Assembly: GCA_945865525.1 (NCBI GenBank)
Contig: CAMBDY010000011.1
Location: 1 to 64,000, forward strand
DNA: 64,000 bases
DNA from: Nitrospira lenta
GTDB taxonomy: Bacteria > Nitrospirota > Nitrospiria > Nitrospirales > Nitrospiraceae
Direction: 5' to 3'
Below, piece after piece: positions 8,340 to 18,842 of the stretch. How positions within the stretch are numbered: the stretch's first letter is position 1; each line of letters opens with the position of its first letter. The position numbers were made by a program, and so were the translations under genes. The notes below the pieces were generated by a model that was not told where the DNA came from, did no database searches, and saw nothing but the letters and a program-made list of their open reading frames with translations.

Positions 8340-8903
8340 ATGCGGAAACCAAATCAGATTACGGTCGACCGGGCTCTCCTGCTCTATGTGTTGCACCTCA
8401 TTGAACTCCACGGGCTGCTCAGTGATGTGAAGCTGCAGCAGCTCTGCTTTTTGTGCGAGCTGCAAATGTTCGGCAAAGGCTTCAAGGGCTTTCATTTCGA
8501 ATTCTTCCGATTTGCCTATGGGGCCTTCAGTAAGGATCTGGATAACGACCTGACTTCGCTGCGCCGGAAGGAGCGGGTGGAAAACTTCACCCTCTCGGAT
8601 CAGGCCAGGGAAGGGGTCATCCCGTTGCTGGAGAAACATATTGAAGGGGTCGAAACGAACGAGAAGATCGCGGAGATTTTGAAGGCGGTCGTGACGGTCT
8701 ACGGGCCGCAGGATAGTGGGCAGATCACCCAGTCGGTTGAGTCAGTCGAACTGAGTACCCCTCAGGATCCGGAGTTCAAGATTCCAATCCGCGATATCGT
8801 CTTCCATACGACGCTCTTGGTACCGTCCCGTATCGAGGCGCAGGCAGAGTTCATGCTCCCGACTCCAGTGCTCGCGAAGCTGAATATCGCGATGGGTTAT
8901 TGA
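8340..8903 (+). CDS. YwgA-like protein of unknown function
   Basis: 187 residues. The N-terminal half has the layout of the YwgA/Panacea-like group: LLLYVLHLIE, then VKLQQLCFLCELQMF and FRFAYGAFSKDLDNDLTSLRRKERV, equivalent to the family's KLQKL...YGPFS..L pattern. The C-terminal 70 residues are not recognised. Panacea-type domains can act as antitoxins or regulators, but no toxin gene adjoins this one, so no role is assigned. ATG with GAGGG 8 bases upstream. Divergent from fur. Confidence 0.75.
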   Translation: MRKPNQITVDRALLLYVLHLIELHGLLSDVKLQQLCFLCELQMFGKGFKGFHFEFFRFAYGAFSKDLDNDLTSLRRKERVENFTLSDQAREGVIPLLEKHIEGVETNEKIAEILKAVVTVYGPQDSGQITQSVESVELSTPQDPEFKIPIRDIVFHTTLLVPSRIEAQAEFMLPTPVLAKLNIAMGY

Positions 8904-8910
8904 AGAAGGT

Positions 8911-8994
8911 AAGGGGCGCAAGGCACGAGGGACTTCGCAATGGTTTGATGGGCTCTTACTCTTTGCTCGTAGTCCCTTGCCGTTTGCCTAGAGC
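8911..8994. repeat. Inverted heptad-repeat arrays between convergent genes
   Basis: Units AAGGGGC, GCAAGGC, ACGAGGG follow one another with a 7-base period, and a reverse-oriented set (CTCGTAG, TCCCTTG, CCGTTTG) lies about 30 bases on. The two arms can pair as AGGGACT/AGTCCCT, giving a possible stem-loop between the convergent genes. Confidence 0.45.
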
Positions 8995-10520
8995 TTGTAG
9001 ATTTCGCTGTATTTTTTCTCCACATAGGATAAGAACGGTTCAGGGTCGAGGCTCTTTCCTGTTACTCGTTGGGCCAGGTGATCCGGTGTAAACATCCGGC
9101 CCCAGCGATGAATTTTCTGCTCAAGCCAGCGCCGCAACTCTAACAGTTGTCCTGCCTCAATGCTCGCTTCCAGCTGTGGCATCTCTAATTTGGCCTGCTC
9201 GTAGAATTGTACGGAGTAGAGATTTCCCAGCGTGTAGGTGGGGAAGTAGCCGAAGGCCCCGAACGACCAATGCACGTCTTGTAGGACGCCTTCCCCATCG
9301 TTCGAGGGGACGATACCCAGATAATCCTGCATTTTTTGGTTCCAGATTCTTGGTAAGTTTTCGGGGCTCGTCCGGCCCTCGATGAGATCCTGCTCAATTT
9401 CGAATCGCAGCATAATGTGGAGATTGTAGGTGAGTTCATCGGCTTCGACACGAATCAATGAGGGCTTTACGCGATTGATGGCTGCATAGAATTGGTCCCC
9501 ATCAAGAGAGCCTAATTGCTGAGGAAAGGTTTGTTGCAGCAGGGGGTAAAAGAAGCGCCAGAAGGGTCGTGAGCGGCCCACGCAGTTCTCCCACATGCGC
9601 GACTGACTTTCATGAATGCCGAGCGAGACCGACTCGCCAATCGGCATACCGAAGTAGCGTGTATCGAGGCCCTGTTCGTAGAGGCCGTGACCTCCTTCAT
9701 GGATACAGCTGAATAAGCAGGATTGTAGGTCATGTTCGAAGACGCGTGTGGTGACGCGCACGTCCGTCGGATGGAAGGAGGTCGTGAAGGGGTGCGAGGA
9801 CAGGTCGAGGCGGCCTCGTTCGAAATCATAGCCCATGGCGACCAAGACCAACCGTCCGAACTCCATCTGCTGCGCTGTATCGTAGCTACGAAAGAGCGCG
9901 GAGTCGTCAACCAGCGTCTGACTGTTTTGAATTTTTTGTAGCAAGGGGACGAGCCGCGCCTTCACCTGAGCGAAGAGAAGGCGGAGCGTCGCGACGGTCG
10001 AGCCCGGTTCGTACGCATCCAGTAACGCATCGTAGGGCGAGTCCTTGTATCCGAGATAGTGGGCTTCCTGCTGTTTGAGCGACAGGATGGTGCGCAGGTT
10101 CGGCAGAAACAGGGCGAAGTTGCTCGCCTTCTTTGCCTCGGCCCATACTTGCTGTGCCAGCGAACATTCGCGGCTGAGCGTGATAACAAAGTCTGACGGG
10201 AGTTTTTTTGCGCGGCTGTAGTCCCGCCAGACTTCACGGAGTAGTGCGCGCGAGGGCGCATCCCAGGCATCCCCAGGGCTATCCTGGATGGCGCCGGTCT
10301 GGGGCGCGATCCAGGCTGCGAGCAGCCCTTCAATCTCCGGCGAAACCAGTTTCTGGTGGGCGATGCCTTGGAGCGTCGAAATTTGTTCGGCTCGGGCTTC
10401 GCCTCCGCCAGCCGGCATATAGGTTTCCTGGTCCCACGAGAGCAGTGAGGCGGCGCTGTTAATACGCTGGATCTCCAAGAGCCTGGTTGTCAAAGGTTCT
10501 ACGGTTTTAAGGGTTTTCAT
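8988..10520 (-). CDS. Carboxypeptidase Taq, metallopeptidase family M32
   Basis: 510 residues, the usual family length. It removes C-terminal residues from peptides in the cytoplasm. The zinc site is HEGGHGLYEQG (an HExxH variant with Gly-Gly, conserved in M32), with IHESQSRMWEN about 30 residues downstream providing the third ligand. Other family blocks are SWDQETYMPAGG near residue 30 and GYFPTYTLGNLYSVQ near 430. It stands alone, with no evident partner. Confidence 0.94.
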   Translation of the reverse strand: MKTLKTVEPLTTRLLEIQRINSAASLLSWDQETYMPAGGGEARAEQISTLQGIAHQKLVSPEIEGLLAAWIAPQTGAIQDSPGDAWDAPSRALLREVWRDYSRAKKLPSDFVITLSRECSLAQQVWAEAKKASNFALFLPNLRTILSLKQQEAHYLGYKDSPYDALLDAYEPGSTVATLRLLFAQVKARLVPLLQKIQNSQTLVDDSALFRSYDTAQQMEFGRLVLVAMGYDFERGRLDLSSHPFTTSFHPTDVRVTTRVFEHDLQSCLFSCIHEGGHGLYEQGLDTRYFGMPIGESVSLGIHESQSRMWENCVGRSRPFWRFFYPLLQQTFPQQLGSLDGDQFYAAINRVKPSLIRVEADELTYNLHIMLRFEIEQDLIEGRTSPENLPRIWNQKMQDYLGIVPSNDGEGVLQDVHWSFGAFGYFPTYTLGNLYSVQFYEQAKLEMPQLEASIEAGQLLELRRWLEQKIHRWGRMFTPDHLAQRVTGKSLDPEPFLSYVEKKYSEIYKL

Positions 10521-10671
10521 GGTAGGGGGTCGCCTCCTAGAATCGCCAGTCGATAATCATGTTTTGCTCTAGTCAGTCTGTAGTCTACGCAACGGACTGC
10601 CTTGTTTTCAAATTGGCTCACACAGCAATACCCCTTGACGGGAGCGACAAACGATTGTATGCCCATAGAGT

Positions 10672-11574
10672 ATGAGTCCTCCTTCCACCAGTTTGGCTTA
10701 CGGATCGGTTCTGCTCGCGGCGGCACTCTGGGGCGGCTCGATCGTGGCACAGAAAATGGCTCTCGGGTCTTTCTCTGCCGTCGAGGCATCGGTCCTGCGT
10801 GACATCGGTGGGTTGGCCATTCTGCTGACGATCTGGTGGTGGCAGGAAGGCACCTTGGCGAAGCTCACCAAGGCGGATGCGCGTCTGTTGGGGCTGCTCG
10901 GGCTCGGCGTGTTGGGCAACCATCTTCTCATTCTTATGGGCCTCAAATATGTGAGTGGGGCAGTGGGTGGGGTGATTATTGGAGCGAGTCCTGTGGTGAC
11001 ATCGCTGCTCTCGGCTCTTTTGATTCAGGACGTCCCGCTACGCGTTGTGTGGGCCGGTGGCCTCCTATCCTTTGCGGGGGTCACGTTGGTCTCAGTCGCC
11101 GGATTTCAAGCAATAGGGGATCAGCCTCTATTCGGCAGTCTGCTAGTCTTTCTCGGCGTGGTGAGCTGGGCGCTCTACAGCATTGGTAGCAGACAGCTTA
11201 TGGAGCGCCACTCGGCCCTGACCGTGAATTGGACGACCTTGCTGGTTGCTACCGTGTTGCAAATTCCTCTCGTGTGGACGGATCGTAAGATGCTGGATGC
11301 CGGACTCGGGTCCGTGACGCAGGTAGACTGGATGGCGCTGGGCTATCTGGTTTTGTTTGCTACCGCCATCGCACAACAGGCTTGGCTGTTCGGCGTGAAG
11401 GGCATCGGGCCTTCCCGCGCGTCTGTTTTGGGTAACCTGACTCCTGTGGCAGCCATTGTGCTGTCTGCGGTGCTCTTGAAAGAACCAGTAGGGACGAGTG
11501 AAATCCTCGGTATCGCGCTGATTCTTGGGGGAGTTTGGGTGGTCGATAGGCAAACCTCTCGACTCACAAAGTAG
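10672..11574 (+). CDS. DMT-family transporter with two EamA domains
   Basis: 300 residues with about ten membrane helices in two repeated halves. The first half has the typical LLAAALWGGSIVAQKMAL start, and the second begins near LFGSLLVFLGVVSWALYSIGSRQ. The family exports amino acids and small metabolites; the substrate cannot be read from the sequence. It is preceded by a 150-base gap with no clear promoter and transcribed away from the M32 peptidase. Confidence 0.88.
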   Translation: MSPPSTSLAYGSVLLAAALWGGSIVAQKMALGSFSAVEASVLRDIGGLAILLTIWWWQEGTLAKLTKADARLLGLLGLGVLGNHLLILMGLKYVSGAVGGVIIGASPVVTSLLSALLIQDVPLRVVWAGGLLSFAGVTLVSVAGFQAIGDQPLFGSLLVFLGVVSWALYSIGSRQLMERHSALTVNWTTLLVATVLQIPLVWTDRKMLDAGLGSVTQVDWMALGYLVLFATAIAQQAWLFGVKGIGPSRASVLGNLTPVAAIVLSAVLLKEPVGTSEILGIALILGGVWVVDRQTSRLTK

Positions 11575-11828
11575 CAGAGTGGCTAAGCGAGTTTAGTGGG
11601 ATGAGCGAGCGGGACAAGAGTTCAACGTCATCCGTTTGAGGTTTTCGGAACTGCGACTCCAGAACTTCGAACGCTGAATCGCGTCTTGCTCGCCTGTCTC
11701 GTGGTTCATGCGCCATGGTCTGTGGCGTACACTGCGAGCAAAAAAATAGCCTGCCTGGTTCGGTTCCTCTCGCCATTCCCGCTATGCCTACAGTATGATA
11801 CAGCATATTTTTCAGGCAAGGAGTCCTC
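11575..11828. other. Intergenic space without a supported gene
   Basis: No convincing gene. A TATGAT near 11797 could be the -10 of the next gene. A 93-codon minus-strand frame here has no ribosome site and no recognisable motif. Confidence 0.5.
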
Positions 11829-12221
11829 ATGCTGGAGCAGCGCATTGAAGAAGTGAATAAAGCAAATCAGGCGTTCTATGCCGCGTTTAGCAGCCTCGAT
11901 ATCAACGAGATGGACAAGGTCTGGGCACACCAGGAGTACGTGACCTGTATCCATCCCGGCTGGTCGTTGCGGTCGGACTGGCCGGCGGTTCGCGATTCCT
12001 GGGTCTTGATCTTTAATAATACATTTTCAATGACATTCGAGCTTAGTGACGTGACGGTGCAGGTGGCGGGCGATATGGCCTGGATCGTCTGTGTGGAGCA
12101 CATCACCACCCATCAATCTGAGGAGCCGCAGGAGGCGCAGGTATTGGCGACGAATCTTTTCGAACGGATCGGAGACGAGTGGTTGCTAATACATCATCAT
12201 GGTTCGGCGGTCATGAGGTAG
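11829..12221 (+). CDS. SnoaL-like (NTF2-fold) protein
   Basis: 130 residues. The N-terminal helix pair (EVNKANQAFYAAFSSLDINEMDKVWA) and the strands TCIHPGWSLRSDWPAVRDSW and WLLIHHHGS match the SnoaL_3/DUF4440 NTF2-like fold. Related proteins are small enzymes or binding proteins; no catalytic set can be assigned with certainty, although two histidines near the end could be functional. AAGGAG lies 7 bases before the ATG. Confidence 0.82.
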   Translation: MLEQRIEEVNKANQAFYAAFSSLDINEMDKVWAHQEYVTCIHPGWSLRSDWPAVRDSWVLIFNNTFSMTFELSDVTVQVAGDMAWIVCVEHITTHQSEEPQEAQVLATNLFERIGDEWLLIHHHGSAVMR

Positions 12222-12290
12222 GGCCTGAGGTGGATTCGAGCGTAAAGGAATACGACGGCAGGAGCTATGTCTTTGTTGGGTGGTGTGGCG

Positions 12291-12530
12291 CTAAGACTTT
12301 GGTGTTGGCGCGGTGGGGGCTTCCTTGATGCGGATGGTGCTGGCCCATTCGGCGACGAGGGGGTCACGTTCTTCCATCGTCGTCCCGGCATACTTCATGA
12401 ACATTTGCGGGCCTTTGCGGCGGCGCCAAGTGAGGTAAGCGAGGAAGTGCTCACGGCAGATGCTGTGCGTGCCGGCTGGGGCATAGACTCTGGCTTGGCA
12501 GCTTTTGATTATGCAGGTTAGATCGTGCAT
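12291..12530 (-). CDS. Small basic Cys/His protein, unknown
   Basis: 79 residues from an ATG preceded by GGAGG; the frame runs further upstream without support. A C-x4-C-x12-C-x2-H pattern in the first 30 residues (CIIKSC ... SICREH) could bind zinc. It is followed by a basic helix (LAYLTWRRRKG) and a proline/threonine tail. No family is recognised. A plausible promoter lies 25 bases upstream. Confidence 0.65.
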   Translation of the reverse strand: MHDLTCIIKSCQARVYAPAGTHSICREHFLAYLTWRRRKGPQMFMKYAGTTMEERDPLVAEWASTIRIKEAPTAPTPKS

Positions 12531-12554
12531 TCCATCCTCCGGTTCACGATCCAC

Positions 12555-12584
12555 AGTATGAAGGACGGACGGGCTGATTATCAA
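12555..12584 (-). promoter_or_regulatory. Candidate promoter of the small Cys/His gene
   Basis: On the minus strand TTGATA, an 18-base spacer and CATACT form a moderate sigma-70 match, 25 bases before the ATG at 12530. Confidence 0.42.
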
Positions 12585-12728
12585 CCTGGCCCCTCGCTGG
12601 CTCGAATTAGCAGGTTGTGGCGTACGTCTAAGTTTTTGTCGAGCTTGCAATCACGGCCTTCGCAAAAAGGCTCTTGAAATATGGGTTGGCGGCCAGTTAC
12701 GGTACGCGGTCGTCTATATGCGTAAATA

Positions 12729-12745
12729 AAGCCTCGGCGAGGCTT
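12729..12745. repeat. 17-bp palindrome
   Basis: AAGCCTCG-G-CGAGGCTT is a perfect 8-bp inverted repeat. On the minus strand it is followed by TTATTTA, as in a weak terminator, but no minus-strand gene reads into it. It may instead be an operator for the gene at 12839. Confidence 0.5.
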
Positions 12746-12838
12746 GCGTGGGCTGGCCTGAAATTGGTTGGCGCAGCTAGGGCCATAAAGGCTAGGCGTA
12801 AGGAGAGTTAACAGGGGTCAGATGAAAGGAATATACAC

Positions 12839-13321
12839 ATGGCGGGTTTGATGTCAGCGGACGAGATTTTTGAAAAGGCCCAGAATGCCGCAGCGGCGGC
12901 CACGAATCCTGATGAAAAGGCGATGCAGATTGATTATCCGGCGCTGAAGGAAAAGATCCGTGCCGCGTTAGGGAATCGCAAGGTTGCGCTCTGTCACATT
13001 AACAAGTTTTTGCCCGAGGGCTACGAAGATCAAGGGCGCTTCAATCTGTTGCTGCTGACTCCTGGGAGCGTGCTGTTCGATATGGTTATCGGTGATTCTT
13101 ATTTCCGTTACGATGTGGTCTCGGTCGGTCAGCTGGACAAAGTGCAGGTGATCGATGCGATGTGGGACAACAAGGAAAAACGCAAAGAAGAGCCGTTCCT
13201 GAGCCTCCGTCTGATGCATGCCGAAGAGGCGCACCTCTTATTGGCGATGGACGATGAGGAGCGGACGAGCCTTCTGGCTTTCGCCAGCGCGGTCTCATCC
13301 GTCAGAAACCCCGAAAAGTAG
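12839..13321 (+). CDS. Conserved-looking cytoplasmic protein, unknown
   Basis: 160 residues, no signal or membrane helix. An acidic/alanine-rich N-terminal helix (to about residue 40) precedes an alpha/beta region with alternating strands (VALCHINKFLP, NLLLLTPGSVLFDMVI, YFRYDVVSV, FLSLRLMH) and a C-terminal helix. The strand pattern resembles a PH-like fold but no motif is diagnostic. AAAGGAA lies 8 bases before the ATG. Convergent with the YgfZ-like gene. Confidence 0.78.
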   Translation: MAGLMSADEIFEKAQNAAAAATNPDEKAMQIDYPALKEKIRAALGNRKVALCHINKFLPEGYEDQGRFNLLLLTPGSVLFDMVIGDSYFRYDVVSVGQLDKVQVIDAMWDNKEKRKEEPFLSLRLMHAEEAHLLLAMDDEERTSLLAFASAVSSVRNPEK

Positions 13322-13343
13322 AGATTTGCAGAGTGCCGAGCGA

Positions 13344-13386
13344 GAGTTCGAGGTTCGAAGTTTCTATAACTTCGCACCTCGAGCTC
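13344..13386. terminator. Bidirectional stem-loop built of heptad repeats
   Basis: GAGTTCGAGGTTCGAAGTT pairs with AACTTCGCACCTCGAGCTC across CTAT with very few mismatches, followed by GGGGTTTT. It sits between two convergent genes. The left arm is itself a tandem of 7-base units (GTTCGAG, GTTCGAA). Confidence 0.6.
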
Positions 13387-13421
13387 GGGGTTTTACCGTG
13401 ACTTACAGCAGTCTTGAGAGA

Positions 13422-14513
13422 TCAGGCGAGACGATAGAAGGGGAGCGCCTGTACCGTTGCCTCATGGCGCGCGCCATTGATTTCAACGGTGAGGATTGTC
13501 CCGGGGGATGAGAAGTCTCGAAGCGAAAATGCCAGGGCGATCGGGGCCTTGAGCTGCGGTGATGGGGTCGCACTGCTGACCCAGCCGAGTTCACGGTCCC
13601 CGCTGAAGAGCTTGGCCCCTCGTGGCGGAAGGACCGATTCCTTCATGACCAACCCGACTAAGCGCCGCCGCACGTTGCCATAGGTATCCATCCGTGCCAC
13701 CACTTCTTGTCCCGGGTAGCAGCCCTTACTCAAACTGAAGGCTTTCCCTTCCAGATTCGCTTCTGGTGGGACGATCTCTTCATTGAGGTCTGCTCCTGCC
13801 TTAGGCAGGCCGGCTTCGATGCGGAGGGCCTCACGGGCATGACCGCCAACGGCTTTGATATCATATGCCGCCCCTGCCTTCATGAGTTGGTCCCAGGCCT
13901 TACTGAGGGCCTCGGCTGGCAATAATACTTCGATGTCAGTCTCTCCAGTTTCTTCTGTGCGCAGGACGAAAGAGGCCTGGCCGCCGATCTGGGCTGCGAT
14001 GGTGCTCACGGGTTTGGTGTCGCTCATCTCTACGCCGAAGGCGGCGCTAACGGTCGCACAGGCCTTAGGCCCGCTGACGAGCAAGAGTCCCCAGGACTCT
14101 GCACAGTTTTCCATCTTCGCTTTGATGCCGTAGAGCAGAAACTTTTTGAGCGCTTGGATAGTGGCGTCGCCGACTTCGCCGACATCTTCCACCCACAGGC
14201 TGTCTGCCAGGACATAGACCCGGAAATAGCCGAGCATCTTGCCCTTGTAGGTGAGGAAGCTCGAATAGTTTCCCTGGCCTGGCAGGAGCGGGAGAATGTC
14301 GTTGCTGATGAGCCCCTGCAGCCATTTTACGCGGTCATCGCCGGTGATGCGGATCTTACCACGAAGGGAGAGGTCTGAGAGGCCGACGGCCTGGCGCACC
14401 GCCTGATATTCCTCGACCCATTTGCCATAGTGAGCGGGCATATTCCAGCCCACGACCTCTTCAAAGGTGGCGCCGAGCTTTGCGTGGTGATCGTGGAGGC
14501 GGGACTGTTTCAT
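13422..14513 (-). CDS. ygfZ: YgfZ/GcvT-like folate-binding protein
   Basis: 363 residues with the GcvT fold. The decisive motif is KGCYPGQEVVARMDTYG near residue 275, the YgfZ signature whose cysteine is needed for function. YgfZ proteins use tetrahydrofolate in repair or assembly of iron-sulfur enzymes; a glycine-cleavage T protein would lack this KGC motif. Its start overlaps the stop of the degenerate receiver gene (ATGA), so the two are co-translated. Confidence 0.88.
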   Translation of the reverse strand: MKQSRLHDHHAKLGATFEEVVGWNMPAHYGKWVEEYQAVRQAVGLSDLSLRGKIRITGDDRVKWLQGLISNDILPLLPGQGNYSSFLTYKGKMLGYFRVYVLADSLWVEDVGEVGDATIQALKKFLLYGIKAKMENCAESWGLLLVSGPKACATVSAAFGVEMSDTKPVSTIAAQIGGQASFVLRTEETGETDIEVLLPAEALSKAWDQLMKAGAAYDIKAVGGHAREALRIEAGLPKAGADLNEEIVPPEANLEGKAFSLSKGCYPGQEVVARMDTYGNVRRRLVGLVMKESVLPPRGAKLFSGDRELGWVSSATPSPQLKAPIALAFSLRDFSSPGTILTVEINGARHEATVQALPFYRLA

Positions 14514-14905
14514 GCGTGACTCCCTACTACTTCTTCGACCAACTCTTTTAATCGCGCAGAGAACTCATTGCGCGAGACGATTTTGGTCACGCCCAGCGCT
14601 CTGGCCCGGTTAAAGGTATCAACTTCTTCATGATTGGCGAATGCAAGGATGGGAATGGTTTTGAGCTGCGCGTCGGTGGTGAGCGTTTCCAATGCCTGAA
14701 AGGCGTTCAGGGTTTCGTCGTTCATATTCAAGATTACCGCGGCCGGGTGGGTGGTGGAGGCCTTGTCGGCGATATCTTGCTGTGTACGGGCCCGCTCGAA
14801 CTTATAGCCCTTAGCCATCAGTGCATCGCGGACTTTGGTGTAAAAAAAGATGTCGGTGACGCCGACGAGAATGGTTTTCTGGTCTGTTGGATTTGCTTGG
14901 TTCAT
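14510..14905 (-). CDS. Degenerate response-regulator receiver domain
   Basis: 131 residues, a single CheY-like domain. Beta-1 is TILVGV, but the acidic pair after it is reduced to one aspartate. The phosphoacceptor position in AAVILNMND is asparagine (Asn60), and the usual LTA and KP positions read FAN and SRN. It therefore probably cannot be phosphorylated in the normal way and may act by protein contact. It overlaps the YgfZ-like gene by 4 bases. Confidence 0.78.
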   Translation of the reverse strand: MNQANPTDQKTILVGVTDIFFYTKVRDALMAKGYKFERARTQQDIADKASTTHPAAVILNMNDETLNAFQALETLTTDAQLKTIPILAFANHEEVDTFNRARALGVTKIVSRNEFSARLKELVEEVVGSHA

Positions 14906-15018
14906 CTGGCTGTTCAGTGTTTCGTGTGTATTTGGTGGAAGCAGGGAATCGTATGGTTCAACGGCATGGCCTTAATCGAGGCAAAACAATTAGACTAGGC
15001 AAATCAAAGAACCAAGTT

Positions 15019-15534
15019 TCAGTTCAACGAACTGATCAGCCGTCCCAGGGCTTTCTTCGCCAAGGAATAATTGGGGTTGAGGGCCAGAGCTTTCTTGTAG
15101 GAGTCGATGGCCTCGGTCCATCGGCCCTTGCGCTCATAGACGCGCCCTAGGTTGAGATGGGGAAAGGCCGGGCTTTCATACCGTCTCGCCTGCAGGGCCT
15201 TCTCGAACCAGATAATCGCTTCGTTCAGTTCGCCCTTTTCGATTAGATAGGCCCCGATATCATTATAGGGGTTACCGAAGTCCGGGTCCTGCGCGATGGC
15301 CTTGTGACATTCCTCGATCGCATCCTCGAGCCGCCCCATGAAGCTGTAGGTCCAGCCGAGGAAGGTATGGGCCTCGGCGGTCGGATGCGTTTCAAGCGAT
15401 TGCTTGTAGAGCGACACGGCTGCCTCCAGCTCGCCTTTCATCTGACGTTCATAGGCCTGTTGGAAAAGCTGCCAGGCTTCACGCTTGTCTTCTTCGCGGC
15501 CGCCACCCTGTATGAGAAAGTCTTGAACGTCCAT
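15019..15534 (-). CDS. TPR protein
   Basis: 171 residues from the ATG at 15534; a TTG nine bases earlier is possible and neither has a good ribosome site. Four tetratricopeptide repeats follow a short N-terminal segment (units start near AWQLFQQAYERQ, AEAHTFLGWTYSFMG, GNPYNDIGAYLIEKG and AFPHLNLGRVYERKG). No signal peptide, so it is probably a cytoplasmic scaffold. It precedes the degenerate receiver gene by 113 bases on the same strand. Confidence 0.85.
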   Translation of the reverse strand: MDVQDFLIQGGGREEDKREAWQLFQQAYERQMKGELEAAVSLYKQSLETHPTAEAHTFLGWTYSFMGRLEDAIEECHKAIAQDPDFGNPYNDIGAYLIEKGELNEAIIWFEKALQARRYESPAFPHLNLGRVYERKGRWTEAIDSYKKALALNPNYSLAKKALGRLISSLN

Positions 15535-15548
15535 GATCGTCAATTCTC

Positions 15549-15618
15549 AACGGCCATTCGTTATTCGCATCGGAATCAGGCCCCTACAAGTTCCCGATGG
15601 ACGCATGACGAATGACAG
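15549..15618. repeat. Inverted heptad-repeat arrays upstream of the TPR gene
   Basis: CATTCGT, TATTCGC on the left and GGACGCA, TGACGAA, TGACAGG on the right repeat with a 7-base period and are roughly reverse complements of each other. Confidence 0.42.
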
Positions 15619-15624
15619 GTGAGG

Positions 15625-16425
15625 TCACTCCTGTTTTAGTTTCTTCTTAATCAGTTCTGCTCCGTAGCGTCCTGAGAGTAACATCGAACCGAAAGCTGGG
15701 CCCATGCGGGGTGTTCCGTAGACTGCAGCCACGGCTAATCCGATCACGAAACAGTTGGGGTAGACTTCGCCGGTCCGGTCCATGATTTCCTGTTCCGATT
15801 GCGCGACCCACATCGCTCCGTTCCCTGGAACGGCCTTGTGGAGATTCCGTTTATGCAGGAGTTCCACGACGACGGCGTCGTGGCCTGTTGCATCCACGAT
15901 GATTTTGCTTTCGAGGGCGATCGGGTCCACATGGATGATGTCGTGGCCGGCCATTTCAGCCGTCGTGCTGTTGACCACGACCCCTTCGAGAGCCCCGTCG
16001 CCCCGGATGATCAGGTCCACGACTCGCGTGAGGTTCATGATCTTGGCCCCACCTCTGTAGGCTGCGGCGATCAATGCGCCGGTGGCGTGCGGGGGATCGA
16101 CCATGTACATGCCTGCGCATTCTGAGATCTTTTTGCAGGGTACACCGATCTCTTCCAGGATCTCATTGGCCGGTTCGCAGATCGTGGCCTTGTTCATGAG
16201 ATAGCCGCCTGACCAGAAGCCGCCGCCTAAGGCGAGGCTCTGTTCCACGATGACGGTCTTGAATCCCATTGCAGCCAGATCGTGAGCGCAGAGTAAGCCG
16301 GACGGTCCGGCTCCGACGATGATGACATCGCTCTCGATAAGTTGATCGAATTCTTTGTAATACTCCCGCGCAATCTGGCGCGTGATGTCTCGTTCGCGTA
16401 GTGGGGCTGGGTTTGGCTTTGCCAT
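15625..16425 (-). CDS. thi4: Thiamine thiazole synthase, Thi4 family (sulfide-dependent type)
   Basis: 266 residues. Thi4 makes the thiazole precursor of thiamine from NAD, glycine and sulfur. An N-terminal dinucleotide fold (VIIVGAGPSGLLCAHDL) and the block LALGGGFWSGGYLMNK are present. At the position where yeast Thi4 carries its sacrificial cysteine just before MDP, this protein has histidine (His165 in HDIIHVDP), as in archaeal Thi4 enzymes that take sulfide as donor and turn over repeatedly. GAGGAG lies 7 bases before the ATG. It follows thiC by 139 bases. Confidence 0.93.
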   Translation of the reverse strand: MAKPNPAPLRERDITRQIAREYYKEFDQLIESDVIIVGAGPSGLLCAHDLAAMGFKTVIVEQSLALGGGFWSGGYLMNKATICEPANEILEEIGVPCKKISECAGMYMVDPPHATGALIAAAYRGGAKIMNLTRVVDLIIRGDGALEGVVVNSTTAEMAGHDIIHVDPIALESKIIVDATGHDAVVVELLHKRNLHKAVPGNGAMWVAQSEQEIMDRTGEVYPNCFVIGLAVAAVYGTPRMGPAFGSMLLSGRYGAELIKKKLKQE

Positions 16426-16448
16426 CGAATGCTCCTCTTTCTGGGCTG

Positions 16449-16556
16449 CTGAAAATAGCTTCCAGCGTTGTTTTCGGCTCTACCAAATCCTGAACGTGCC
16501 CCTGTGGGTGCGCCTTTGGTTTGGTCTCGCCTACGGTCTTGCCGGAAAGCCAGCTT
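16449..16556. repeat. Dispersed intergenic element, copy A
   Basis: The thiC-thi4 gap holds a sequence that shares GCTTCCAGCGT, a CTxAACGTxCC...GGGTxCGC core and CTTGCxGGAA with the element after nadA. The middle is diverged and the ends are not perfectly inverted. Confidence 0.45.
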
Positions 16557-16564
16557 GGGCAGTC

Positions 16565-18671
<2,107 letters not shown>

Positions 18672-18680
18672 TGAGCCACA

Positions 18681-18709
18681 ATCCTATCGCTGGTCCCCCC
18701 CATTGTCAA
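18681..18709 (-). promoter_or_regulatory. thiC promoter
   Basis: A perfect TTGACA, 17-base spacer and TAGGAT on the minus strand. The predicted start lies just before the TPP aptamer. Confidence 0.72.
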
Positions 18710-18783
18710 CGGGGTATTCGGCCTATCGAGGGCGAACCAGGTGGACCATTGCCTGCGTAGGACTTTCTCACAGGGCTGGGTCA

Positions 18784-18812
18784 TTGATTGTGGGGGGGGC
18801 CTAACGTAAAAT
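18784..18812 (+). promoter_or_regulatory. nadA promoter
   Basis: TTGATT, a 17-base spacer and TAAAAT, with predicted start about 24 bases before the nadA ATG. Confidence 0.6.
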
Positions 18813-18842
18813 GACTCCCTATCTCATTTCGCTAGGGACGCT

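Noticed and set aside
11564-11845. 93-codon minus-strand frame between the DMT and SnoaL-like genes
   Set aside because: No ribosome site, no motif, and it overlaps the ribosome site and start of the SnoaL-like gene.
13422-14513. Glycine cleavage T protein (gcvT)
   Set aside because: The KGCYPGQE motif identifies the YgfZ branch and no gcvH or gcvP lies nearby.
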